From contig CANPZO010000003.1 of the NCBI GenBank assembly GCA_947589005.1, positions 1 to 64,000 on the forward strand: a DNA stretch of 64,000 nucleotides, written 5' to 3'. The notes beneath the pieces were generated by a model, which worked only from the letters and a program-made list of their open reading frames with translations, made no database searches and was not told where the DNA came from. Source of the stretch: an uncultured Clostridia bacterium. Lineage in GTDB: Bacteria > Bacillota > Clostridia > UMGS1883. The translations under genes were made by a program, and so were the position numbers. The first letter of the stretch is position 1, and every line of letters starts with the position of its first letter. Shown here piece after piece: positions 43,553 through 52,202 of the stretch.

Positions 43553-44287
43553 TTGGTAGTCTTTGCCGTGATAGCCGCCGTATTGATTGCGGTCTCGCTT
43601 ATACCGATAAGAATATGCGCGGACTTCCGCGGCAGCCTTCAACTGTGGGTGAAGGTGCTTTTCCTGCGCTTCGATATTATTCCGTCAAAGAAAAAGAAAT
43701 CCGCCGGAACATCCGGCGCTCCGCCAAAGGACAGGCCGGAAAAACCCCGTGAGGCGCCGGCCGGATTAAAAGAAGAAAATAATAAAAGCGAGACCGAAAA
43801 GGTCCCCGAAGAAAAAACGGACAAGCCCGAAAAGGATAAACTCAAAAAAAAGCGCGAAGAAAAGCCGAAGAAAGATAGCTCAGCGCCAGCCGAGGAAAAG
43901 GAAACCGAGAGCTTTGTGGACAAATTTTTACGGTATTACTCAATGGTTCGGGAGCTTTTTGAGCCTTTTCGCAGGGCCATGCGGCGGCTCGTACACATTG
44001 ACAGCCTGAGCGTTACGGTCCGCGCCGGCACTCAGGACGCGGCGATGACCGCCATTTACACCGGTATGCTCTGGAGTATAGCCGCCAACATTATCGGACT
44101 GACGGCAAGGTTCGTCACGCTTAACAGCCCAAGCATAAATATTGTACCGGCTTACAACGAAACCGTACTTTCCGTCGAAGGCGGCTGCATAATCCGCCTT
44201 AGCCTGGCAAACATAATAGGAGCGGCCCTTATTGCGGGGATAGCCTATTTAAAATATGTAATAAAAAGCAGGAGGAACAAAAAATGA
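43553..44287 (+). CDS. DUF2953 membrane protein
   Basis: 244 residues. An N-terminal membrane helix, a strongly charged Lys/Glu/Pro linker (about 40-115), then a DUF2953-like region (VRAGTQDAAMTAIYTGMLWS) and a C-terminal helix. The family is found between scpB and ytfJ in many Clostridia and is linked to sporulation by context only. TTG start directly after the scpB stop, with GGAG nine bases upstream. Confidence 0.83.
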   Translation: MVVFAVIAAVLIAVSLIPIRICADFRGSLQLWVKVLFLRFDIIPSKKKKSAGTSGAPPKDRPEKPREAPAGLKEENNKSETEKVPEEKTDKPEKDKLKKKREEKPKKDSSAPAEEKETESFVDKFLRYYSMVRELFEPFRRAMRRLVHIDSLSVTVRAGTQDAAMTAIYTGMLWSIAANIIGLTARFVTLNSPSINIVPAYNETVLSVEGGCIIRLSLANIIGAALIAGIAYLKYVIKSRRNKK

Positions 44288-44667
44288 GCGAGCATCCTTT
44301 AAATGACCTGATAAGCACGGCCCTTACGAACATCAAGTCCATGGTGGACGTCAACACCGTCATCGGCAATCCTGTCGAAACCGCCAACGGCGCCGTTATC
44401 ATACCGATATCGAGAGTCGGCTTCGGCTTCGCGGCCGGCGGCACCGATATTCCCACCAAAAACGCGGCGGCGTCTCAGAATTTCGGCGGCGGCAGCGGCG
44501 CGGGCATATCTATTTCGCCCATAGGCTTTTTGGTGGTGAACGGCGAAACCGTCAAGCTGCTTCCGGTGAACTCCGCCAACACCACCGTGGATAAGCTTAT
44601 CGACAGCGTGCCTGAGATGTTCGACAAGGTCAGCGGCTTTATTAACAAGAAAAAATCAGAGGCGTAA
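44284..44667 (+). CDS. ytfJ: GerW/YtfJ-family sporulation protein
   Basis: 127 residues. Conserved core VNTVIGNPVETANGAVIIPI, SRVGFGFAAGGTD, then a Gly-rich loop and GISISPIGFLVVNGETVKLL. YtfJ (GerW) is needed for normal germination of Bacillus spores. It overlaps the DUF2953 stop by four bases. Confidence 0.9.
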   Translation: MSEHPLNDLISTALTNIKSMVDVNTVIGNPVETANGAVIIPISRVGFGFAAGGTDIPTKNAAASQNFGGGSGAGISISPIGFLVVNGETVKLLPVNSANTTVDKLIDSVPEMFDKVSGFINKKKSEA

Positions 44668-44710
44668 ACAGAACGCGTTTGGCCGTAGGCGACCGTTTAA
44701 CGCCATAATA

Positions 44711-44746
44711 CGGAAAAAATCCGCTCATCACGAGCGGATTTTTCCG
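44711..44746. terminator. Bidirectional terminator, copy 1
   Basis: CGGAAAAAATCCGCTC and GAGCGGATTTTTCCG pair with a short loop. It ends ytfJ on the + strand and the regulator gene at 44749 on the minus strand. A nearly identical copy is at 47314-47346. Confidence 0.9.
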
Positions 44747-44748
44747 TG

Positions 44749-45048
44749 TTATTTACCGGATTTAATTGCCTCGACAAGGTAGCTGACGGCACGTATCTGC
44801 TTGTCCGTCAGACCGTCGATGCTTATGACGTTTCCGGGCTCAGGCGACTGCTTGCCCAGCAAATAATCGGTGGAACAGTTGTACAAATACGACAGGGCCA
44901 ACAGTACCTCTGTACTCGGTGTCCGCTCACCCGTTTCATATCCGCTGACAATAGATGCGGAAATATTTAATTTCTGAGCCACCTGCTTTTGACTGTAGCC
45001 GTATTTGTTACGCAGCTCCTGAAGTTTTTCAGGTAAGTTTTTTATCAT
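44749..45048 (-). CDS. Cro/C1-type (XRE) transcription regulator
   Basis: 99 residues. Helix-turn-helix YSQKQVAQKLNISASIVSGY near residues 17-38, continuing through PSTEVLLALSYLYNCSTDYL, with a short C-terminal tail. It should bind operators in the region shared with the divergent secreted-protein gene, where inverted repeats are visible (45081-45105 and 45090-45096/45153-45159). The start follows AGGGGTG by about eight bases. Confidence 0.88.
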   Translation of the reverse strand: MIKNLPEKLQELRNKYGYSQKQVAQKLNISASIVSGYETGERTPSTEVLLALSYLYNCSTDYLLGKQSPEPGNVISIDGLTDKQIRAVSYLVEAIKSGK

Positions 45049-45080
45049 AGTGTTACACCCCTACACTTATTGTAGATTAT

Positions 45081-45105
45081 ATTATAACACTTTAGGAATT
45101 ATAAT
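45081..45105. promoter_or_regulatory. Inverted repeat in the divergent regulator region
   Basis: ATTATAA (45081-45087) and TTATAAT (45099-45105) form a perfect inverted repeat with an 11-base spacer. The spacer holds CTTTAGG (45090-45096), whose inverse CCTAAAG recurs at 45153-45159 over the ribosome site of the next gene. A likely operator for the XRE regulator. Confidence 0.45.
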
Positions 45106-45120
45106 AATTTACTATCAGTG

Positions 45121-45149
45121 TTGACAAGCGCGGCTTATTGTGCTATAAT
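45121..45149 (+). promoter_or_regulatory. Consensus promoter of the secreted-protein gene
   Basis: TTGACA (45121-45126) and TATAAT (45144-45149), spacing 17; both hexamers match consensus. Confidence 0.85.
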
Positions 45150-45172
45150 AATCCTAAAGGAGATGGCATTTT

Positions 45173-46627
45173 ATGAAAAAACTTGTATCTGCTCTTTTCG
45201 GAATTGCGGTAATATTTACCGCAATTGTCACCTATGGCGCCGACAGGGAGTACAATTACTGGGATTTTGAAACGGAGAGCTGGGAGTTGACAAAGGAAGG
45301 GCAGGAGCTGTGGGAGGAAGCCTTAAAAGCCAGAAGGGAAAACCCCGCCGAAAATAAGGACCGGCCCGAAGCCTTCCCCTACAAATGTGTGGAGCGGTTG
45401 ACTTTCAAGGCGGATGCGAAGGGTAAGTATCTTGCCGGAGAGCTTGCGGACGTGGTTGGCAGCGGCTATACAGTTACCGGCTCAATAAGTCAGTATCAGA
45501 CAGGTCCGTCGGACGGAGGCTGTTGGTATCTGAGTCTTAAGGGCAAGGGCGGGACTCGGGTGTTTTTCCTCGGCGTGCCAAACGGCTGGGAGGGCTTTAA
45601 TTATACCACCACCGGCAATGTAATGGAGTTCCCCACATATCAATATATAAACGGGGACGGGCATGAGGTCAAAAACTGGGATTACTACAAGACTGACTCG
45701 GATTTCAGCTATTATATTTATGTCAGCGGCAAGCCCAGGGACGGAAAGGTGGCTGAGCTGAATATATGGCAGCCTCTCAGAAGGAGGTTTGACGAGGAGG
45801 AGAGAGTGTATCTTCCGTTGCCCGACGGCGATACGGACGTGCTTGACTGTTACGACATCAAGTATGAATACACAGGCGCCTCCGAGACATTTGAAAACGG
45901 CCGCAACCTTTACACCCTTTTGGGTGTCAGTGACGATGTAAACGAATATATGGCGGAGCAAAAAAAGAAAGAAGAGTTCCGTGACAAATACGCCTACGAC
46001 GAGGGCCCCCTAAATAACCACAAGAAGCCACTGCGTTACAAAAGCTGGAACGGTAAGGACGACGGCGGTTACCATCAATGGGACTTCAATTTGGTGTTCG
46101 CCGGCAGAGCTGATATTTCGGATATGAATACCGGCGCATACCAATATTTAAAAGGTATAGGCGACGGAGCTTATGTTTCGTTGGTCGGTCTGGAAACTAC
46201 CCGAGACGGTCTGCCATATGACTCCCCATATCCCATGGTACGGGTCAAAGGTAACAAGGGCGAGGCGTGGTTCGATATTTCAACTATGTCCGTAAGAAGC
46301 GACAACGGAGAAGCCGACTCCAACCCGAGGGCCGTCTATGTAACGCTCTACAAACTGAAAGGCTTAACGGATTTTGTAAAATATGAGGATTTGACGGCCG
46401 CCGATGAGGAAATAACCATGGTGCTCTACTTCCGAGACGACAAGATGACGGAACCGGACAGGATAGTTTTTGATTTCGGGCCGTTAAATATTCCGGGGCG
46501 AGCGGCATGGACGGTAGAAAGGGACGATTTCGATTTCACCGGTGACATTGCCTGCCTGACGGAGGAATGTATCGTCGAGGAGGACCACTTCGGTCACATT
46601 CTTGATATGCTCGGAATAGAGCTTTAA
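45173..46627 (+). CDS. Large secreted protein of unknown function
   Basis: 484 residues. A signal peptide (MKKLVSALFGIAVIFTAIVT, then AYG-like cleavage region YGA) precedes a mature protein rich in aromatic residues, Asp and Gly. Blocks include YNYWDFETESWELTKEGQEL, CWYLSLKGKGGTRVFFLG and a related YHQWDFNLVFAGRAD further on, suggesting two weakly similar beta-rich halves (WDF motif near residues 27 and 302). No known catalytic motif was recognised. AAAGGAG lies upstream. It forms a unit with the SLH protein 13 bases downstream and may be retained at the cell surface with it. Confidence 0.8.
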   Translation: MKKLVSALFGIAVIFTAIVTYGADREYNYWDFETESWELTKEGQELWEEALKARRENPAENKDRPEAFPYKCVERLTFKADAKGKYLAGELADVVGSGYTVTGSISQYQTGPSDGGCWYLSLKGKGGTRVFFLGVPNGWEGFNYTTTGNVMEFPTYQYINGDGHEVKNWDYYKTDSDFSYYIYVSGKPRDGKVAELNIWQPLRRRFDEEERVYLPLPDGDTDVLDCYDIKYEYTGASETFENGRNLYTLLGVSDDVNEYMAEQKKKEEFRDKYAYDEGPLNNHKKPLRYKSWNGKDDGGYHQWDFNLVFAGRADISDMNTGAYQYLKGIGDGAYVSLVGLETTRDGLPYDSPYPMVRVKGNKGEAWFDISTMSVRSDNGEADSNPRAVYVTLYKLKGLTDFVKYEDLTAADEEITMVLYFRDDKMTEPDRIVFDFGPLNIPGRAAWTVERDDFDFTGDIACLTEECIVEEDHFGHILDMLGIEL

Positions 46628-46640
46628 TAGGGGGAGAAAT

Positions 46641-47285
46641 ATGAAAAGAATTATATGTCTGCTCATTGCACTATTGATGAGCGCCGCGGCCTTGGCGGAC
46701 AACTACGATTACGCCGGTAAATTAAACGAGCTCGGGCTGTTTAACGGCACGGATAAGGGTTACGAGTTGGATGCTCCGGTCACACGAGAACAGGCGGCTA
46801 CCGTACTGACCCGTCTTATCGGTGGAGAAAACGAGGCTGTAAAAGCTGAGTACGCTGCCGTTTTTGACGATGTGCCGAAGGACCGCTGGTCATTCCCATA
46901 TGTTATGTTTTGCTATGAAAACGGCATATCAAAGGGCACCGGAAATCACAGCTTTTCTCCGTCGGATGAGATAAGCGCCGGTCAATTTTTGACGCTTGTG
47001 CTCCGTGCCCTTGGTTACGAGACCCTGCCGGACACGGCCTTTGACACGGCGGTGCAGAAGATGCTGTTGACCCGCGCCAAAGCGGACGGCATGAAAAATG
47101 AAGCTTTCACAAGGGGCGACATGGTTTATATAATGTATAGGGCTATGGGCGTAAAAACTGCCGGAGGAGAGGTTTTTGCCCGTGTTATGGCGGATAAAGG
47201 GGCCATTACCGAAGAACAGGCCGGCGAACTTGACCCATATGCGGCATATTCTTTGGAAGAAATGATAGACATATATTTAAACTGA
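46641..47285 (+). CDS. Secreted SLH-domain protein
   Basis: 214 residues. Signal peptide MKRIICLLIALLMSAAALA, then three S-layer-homology-like units: LNELGLFNGTDKGYELDAPV with TREQAATVLTRLIGG; VFDDVPKDRWSFPYVMFCYE with ISKGTGNHSFSPSDEISAGQ; and a third, more divergent unit ending EAFTRGDMVYIMYRAMGV. SLH domains bind pyruvylated cell-wall polymers. With no other domain, it may act as a wall anchor for the preceding secreted protein (inference). Confidence 0.88.
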   Translation: MKRIICLLIALLMSAAALADNYDYAGKLNELGLFNGTDKGYELDAPVTREQAATVLTRLIGGENEAVKAEYAAVFDDVPKDRWSFPYVMFCYENGISKGTGNHSFSPSDEISAGQFLTLVLRALGYETLPDTAFDTAVQKMLLTRAKADGMKNEAFTRGDMVYIMYRAMGVKTAGGEVFARVMADKGAITEEQAGELDPYAAYSLEEMIDIYLN

Positions 47286-47313
47286 TTTGAGTATTATCAA
47301 TATGACGCAATAT

Positions 47314-47346
47314 GAAAAATCCGCTCGTCACGAGCGGATTTTTCCG
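47314..47346. terminator. Bidirectional terminator, copy 2
   Basis: GAAAAATCCGCTC, loop GTCAC-like, GAGCGGATTTTTCCG. Almost the same bases as 44711-44746; the two copies bracket the regulator-secreted-SLH block. Confidence 0.9.
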
Positions 47347-47363
47347 TATTATGTATTGATAGC

Positions 47364-47411
47364 ACTCGGGCTTGTACTTGGTTTTCACTAACGGCGACAA
47401 ACGGGAATTTA
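47364..47411. repeat. Palindromic spacer element 1 (after the CPBP gene)
   Basis: Read on the minus strand it starts TAAATTCCCGTTTGTCGCCG and continues GTTAGTGAAAACC, matching spacer 2 at 48153-48243. The CPBP stop codon TAA is the first three bases of the element. Its far end is degraded. Confidence 0.7.
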
Positions 47412-48101
47412 TTGAATTAAAATCATTGCCCCTACTGCATTATAGATTATATGCAACAGGACTGCTCCCCATAGGCAATTTGTCCTTTTATATACAGCAT
47501 CACAAAAGAAGTGTAAAGCAAGAAGTGACGCTATATATACCGTTGATAATACATCGACAGATACGGTTCTGGATACTACCCATCTTACAGGATAATGTAT
47601 GGATAAAAAAAGAATAGAATTGATTATGCCAACAATCCATTGACTATTTATGAGTCCGGCCAGTCTTGTTTGTATGTACCCTCTAAATAGTATTTCTTCT
47701 TCAAAAGCGGCAAATAGAAATATAATCCAATTTAACAATGGAGGGGAGGTAAACGATACTGATTTTCCTTGAACTATAAATAATGTTGTCTGCATAACAA
47801 GCAGTACGAACCCGCCCCCAAAACCCAGTACTATACTGTTCTTTATATTGTCAGAACTAATTCCAATACTTCCAATGTTCTCTTTGCTACAGTAAAAGAA
47901 ATAAAAAAATGCCGCAGCTAAAGTCAAAGGAATCCATATCTGCGATGAATTTAGAACAAAAACATTTACATTTGTCGTATAAAGCCAGCCTTGAAAGAAC
48001 GCGCTGCACATTATTAAGCAATATGTTACAAGAGCTTTCAATCCATCCCTTTTTTCATATTTCCTCAAATTATTCTTATACTGTATATTTACCCAACTCA
48101 T
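47409..48101 (-). CDS. CPBP-family intramembrane protease
   Basis: 230 residues with about seven membrane helices. The CPBP (CAAX/Abi) motifs are present: EEEILFRGYIQTRL near residue 138, SIHYP near 170, and LLHIIYN near 218. Such proteases occur in bacteriocin immunity, signalling and unknown roles. The gene is clearly more AT-rich than the core genes and uses AT-ending codons, suggesting transfer. The ATG at 48101 follows GTGAG; its 5' part overlaps a gene remnant in another frame (48076-48165). Confidence 0.82.
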   Translation of the reverse strand: MSWVNIQYKNNLRKYEKRDGLKALVTYCLIMCSAFFQGWLYTTNVNVFVLNSSQIWIPLTLAAAFFYFFYCSKENIGSIGISSDNIKNSIVLGFGGGFVLLVMQTTLFIVQGKSVSFTSPPLLNWIIFLFAAFEEEILFRGYIQTRLAGLINSQWIVGIINSILFLSIHYPVRWVVSRTVSVDVLSTVYIASLLALHFFCDAVYKRTNCLWGAVLLHIIYNAVGAMILIQ

Positions 48102-48165
48102 TTAATTTTCTCACCATGTATGCTAATTCTATGATGCCATCATCGTCTTTATAAATGCCGATTTG
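48076..48165 (-). pseudogene. Gene remnant at the spacer 2 boundary
   Basis: A minus-strand frame starting right after an in-frame stop in spacer 2 reads QIGIYKDDDGIIELAYMV, continues RKLNELGKYTV and ends at TAA 48076. It has no start and looks like the C-terminal tail of a real protein cut off by the repeat. It overlaps the CPBP start in a different frame. Parent family not recognised. Confidence 0.4.
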
Positions 48166-48243
48166 TCAGGCTGTCAGGTTGCAGGTTTTTCGCAAGTCGC
48201 AAGCTGTACTCAGTTTTCACTAACGGCGACAAACGGGAATTTA
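48153..48243. repeat. Palindromic spacer element 2 (between GNAT and CPBP genes)
   Basis: About 91 bases with inverted ends: AAATGCCGATTTGTC on one side; the other, in reverse, reads AAATTCCCGTTTGTC (12 of 15 identical). The middle has its own pairing (GCAAGTCGCAAGC region and CAGGCTGTCAGG). The GNAT stop TAA is part of the element. Confidence 0.75.
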
Positions 48244-48765
48244 CTTTATATGCTTCGATAAATACAATACAAGGTCATCGTCATTACGGCAATCACCATA
48301 AGGCTCGCAAATCTGATCTTTATACCAGACGCCGCTCCCGTCCGGAATGTATCCTCGCTTGACATACATTCTCTGGGCGCTTCCGTATCCGCTGTGCAGT
48401 CCCACTCCCAGGTATATCACGTCCGAATAAGAGAACGCGATCTGTTCCGCAATATCCATGAGCTTGCCGCCAATTCCTCTGCGCCTGTATTTTTCCAGAA
48501 CGCCGAAATCAACGATCTCCGCGTAGCCCCGATTTGCAAACGCGCCGCTCCTGGCGTCGGGATAAACATTGATATATCCGGCAATGTTACCGTTCCATTC
48601 GGCAACCAACGCGACAGATTTGCCCTCGGCCTGGTGTCTAAGCCGCATTTCGTATTTGTCTATTGTCGCATCCCAGCCCTGCGCGATCTCTTCATCTGTA
48701 ATGATTTGGGCGTCGCTCTGCCGCAAATCTCGAATTACAATTCCGTCTTTATCATAATAGACCAT
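48241..48765 (-). CDS. GNAT-family N-acetyltransferase
   Basis: 174 residues with the GNAT core: VALVAEWNGNIAGYINVYPD, EIVDFGVLEKYRRRGIGGKL (acetyl-CoA-binding R-x-x-G-x-G/A loop near residue 100) and YLGVGLHSGYGSAQRMYVKR. It transfers an acetyl group to an unknown amine. The ATG at 48765 lies eight bases after AAGGAG and is preferred over 48771. Flanked by palindromic spacers on both sides. Confidence 0.88.
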   Translation of the reverse strand: MVYYDKDGIVIRDLRQSDAQIITDEEIAQGWDATIDKYEMRLRHQAEGKSVALVAEWNGNIAGYINVYPDARSGAFANRGYAEIVDFGVLEKYRRRGIGGKLMDIAEQIAFSYSDVIYLGVGLHSGYGSAQRMYVKRGYIPDGSGVWYKDQICEPYGDCRNDDDLVLYLSKHIK

Positions 48766-48779
48766 GCCCATATCTCCTT

Positions 48780-48841
48780 AAGCGCCGATTTTTCGGGCTT
48801 GTACCCGGTTTTTATTGACGGGCACCGCAAACGGGAAATTA
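48780..48841. repeat. Palindromic spacer element 3 (between GyrI-like and GNAT genes)
   Basis: It has the same end sequences as spacer 2 with changes: AAGCGCCGATTTTTCGGGCT and, on the other side, AAACGGGAAATTA. CGGGCTTGTACCCGG in the middle pairs with itself. It starts 2 bases after the GyrI-like stop. Confidence 0.7.
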
Positions 48842-48842
48842 C

Positions 48843-49475
48843 TCATATCTTTTTAATTGGATGTCTAATGACAGTTTTCCACTTTTCAGGAGCAACCTTT
48901 CTTGCATCCGACATATAAATTTCGTGGTGCAATCTTTCAGTTGTTATATCGTTAACATATCCGTTTTCAGCCAAATATTTATCCATTAAAGCGACTGTGG
49001 CGGGCTCATCATCAAAAGGCCCCAGGTGCAGTATCTGAACGCACAGCCCCTCATCAATGGTCATAAATTCTGCCGATGAACAATCCAGCTTTTTCTTTTT
49101 GGTCGCTGTTTCAACCGCCCATTCAAAATCTTTTTTTGTGACAAAATCAGGCAAACGAATTACGGAAATCCAATTAAAAGAGGACTTATCCGTATAATTC
49201 ACACCTTCAATATTATCCTGCCACCAAAAGCCTTCAAGAGGCGGTACAACATATTCAAAAAAGCCATCAATTTTGTATTCTGTTTTATAACTCATTTTCA
49301 GGGTGTACGCAACCGCGTACAAAACACTAATCGCCTGCTGATATGCGCCGCCGACCTCGTTTGGGTCTCCCTTTCCTCTGACCGCGATATAATTTGCCTT
49401 GGGAACATTTACGATTTCAGGCTTGTTCTTCGGCATATAAAATTCTTTGTACTCTTTCTTAAAATCGAAAGCCAT
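48843..49475 (-). CDS. GyrI-like small-molecule-binding domain protein
   Basis: 210 residues. It starts FDFKKEYKEFYMPKNKPEIV and contains NYIAVRGKGDPNEVGGAYQQ near residue 30 and LHHEIYMSDARKVAPEKWKT at the end, typical of free-standing GyrI/AraC-effector-like (SOUL-fold) proteins. These bind hydrophobic small molecules or hydrolyse toxins. AT-rich like its neighbours. It lies 26 bases after the TfoX-like gene. Confidence 0.85.
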   Translation of the reverse strand: MAFDFKKEYKEFYMPKNKPEIVNVPKANYIAVRGKGDPNEVGGAYQQAISVLYAVAYTLKMSYKTEYKIDGFFEYVVPPLEGFWWQDNIEGVNYTDKSSFNWISVIRLPDFVTKKDFEWAVETATKKKKLDCSSAEFMTIDEGLCVQILHLGPFDDEPATVALMDKYLAENGYVNDITTERLHHEIYMSDARKVAPEKWKTVIRHPIKKI

Positions 49476-49501
49476 ATTTACCTCCGCAATTCTGAAGCTG
49501 C

Positions 49502-49822
49502 CTATTTCTTCTTTTTCGGTTTTGGCGCAGGCAGTTCCTCATACATGGCGTTGAACAAACCTGTCAAAAACTCTCTGTTGTCAACCTCGTCCACCAGCAA
49601 CATCGCTTTTGCTCCCTCATAGGGTAATTCATAGGTCGCTGTTGGCATATAGTTGATTGCCGCTTTTATTGGTTTTACAAGCAGCCTGTCATCATAGATA
49701 CCGCCTATGATTTTGCCGCGGTAATAGATGATAAATTCTCCCATCATAGCCCGATATGTAATTTCATCTAATTCGGATAATTGCCCTAAAATAAAGTCTA
49801 AATATTCTTTGCTTGACGCCAT
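49502..49822 (-). CDS. TfoX N-terminal domain protein
   Basis: 106 residues: MASSKEYLDFILGQLSELDE, YRAMMGEFIIYYRGKIIGGI, YDDRLLVKP and a basic Lys-rich tail. It matches the TfoX N-terminal domain alone, without the helix-hairpin-helix C-terminal part of competence regulator TfoX. Role unknown. The ATG at 49822 follows GGAGG by seven bases. Confidence 0.85.
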   Translation of the reverse strand: MASSKEYLDFILGQLSELDEITYRAMMGEFIIYYRGKIIGGIYDDRLLVKPIKAAINYMPTATYELPYEGAKAMLLVDEVDNREFLTGLFNAMYEELPAPKPKKKK

Positions 49823-49834
49823 TATTCCACCTCC

Positions 49835-49893
49835 AAACACCGATTTGTAGGGCTGTCGGGCCGCGATAAGCTCACAGCCTGACAGCCCGTTAT
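49835..49893. repeat. Palindromic spacer element 4 (between lysS and TfoX-like gene)
   Basis: It begins AAACACCGATTTGTAGGG, related to the ends of spacers 2 and 3, and contains GGGCTGTC (49851-49858) with its inverse GACAGCCC (49881-49888). It marks the end of the AT-rich gene run. Confidence 0.65.
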
Positions 49894-49914
49894 CCTTTGA
49901 TTTATCAGCCTTTT

Positions 49915-51535
<1,621 letters not shown>

Positions 51536-51589
51536 GAGTTTTTATAAAAAATTTTCCTTGAATGGGTCAAGGGTATAAAAAATAAGAAG

Positions 51590-51623
51590 AAAAACCGTCT
51601 TTTTTAGAAAAAAGGCGGTTTTT
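51590..51623. terminator. Terminator after the coat-like genes
   Basis: AAAAACCGTCTTTTTT pairs with AAAAAAGGCGGTTTTT. On the minus strand a T-rich run follows. It is almost the inverse of the hairpin inside island A (4953-4989). Confidence 0.8.
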
Positions 51624-51686
51624 CCACATCAAATTACACTTTACGAGCGGGCCATTTTTTGCGGCCGCCCTTACGCTTTTATGACG

Positions 51687-51941
51687 TTACGCCATAACGG
51701 TGCTGCTGAACTTGGTTTTTACCGAATCGATTTTCTGCTGTTCGGCGTTCTCGGTAGAATACCAGCCCTTCTTCTCCATATCGGAGTAGATGCTGTCCTG
51801 CATATTCAGTGATTCCTGAAGAGCACTGTCAAACACCTTGTGAACGCCGGCGGTGGGAGACTCGATAGTGCCGTGCATATAAAGGTCGCAGCCGCCCTTT
51901 TCCAGAAGGAGAAGTCCTTCCATCAAGCATTTGTCATCCAT
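51687..51941 (-). CDS. Spore coat protein, CotF-like
   Basis: 84 residues, helical: MDDKCLMEGLLLLEKGGCDL, HGTIESPTAGVHKVFDSALQ, SLNMQDSIYSDMEKKGWYST. The pattern (acidic helix, ESP before a long helix, MQ-x-x-IY-x-x-M-x-x-KGWY) is typical of the Coat_F family. Start after GGGGG. It lies 18 bases after a second coat-like gene. Confidence 0.82.
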   Translation of the reverse strand: MDDKCLMEGLLLLEKGGCDLYMHGTIESPTAGVHKVFDSALQESLNMQDSIYSDMEKKGWYSTENAEQQKIDSVKTKFSSTVMA

Positions 51942-51959
51942 ATTTTCAACCCCCTATCC

Positions 51960-52133
51960 TTAAAGCAAACCGTAAAAGCTCTGGAATATCCTGCTGTGCT
52001 TTTCAGCCAGACCCTGAACGCAGCTCTTGAGTTCGGGGTCCTGAAGCTGGCTTACAGCTTCCTTACAGCGGGTTTGAAAATATTTTTCATGCCCCAGGGC
52101 GTCCTCGATATAAAGCAGTTCCTTTGTAGTCAT
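51960..52133 (-). CDS. 57-residue coat-associated helical protein
   Basis: Found by reading the minus strand: GGAGGTG, nine-base gap, ATG at 52133, stop TAA at 51960. It begins MTTKELLYIEDALGHEKYFQ and goes on with TRCKEAVSQLQDPELKSCVQ and a helical end. Such short proteins often pair with Coat_F genes in Clostridia. A sequence CATAGCATA (minus strand, 52186-52178) resembles the -10 of late sporulation sigma factors, but no matching -35 was found. Confidence 0.75.
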   Translation of the reverse strand: MTTKELLYIEDALGHEKYFQTRCKEAVSQLQDPELKSCVQGLAEKHSRIFQSFYGLL

Positions 52134-52202
52134 ATTCTTTGCACCTCCGAGCTTATTTTGCCCCCTGCCCGGCGGCTTATGCTATGGAGATGCTTCCAAA
52201 AT

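Noticed and set aside
47372-47617. A + strand frame starting MYLVFTNGDKREF
   Set aside because: Its start is read from the palindromic spacer, and the same VFTNGDKREF phrase appears at spacer 2; the rest is antisense to the CPBP gene.
47364-49893. Classical integron cassette array with attC sites
   Set aside because: The spacer ends do not give convincing GTTRRRY/RYYYAAC core sites and no integron integrase is in the window, so only the looser cassette-like description is kept.
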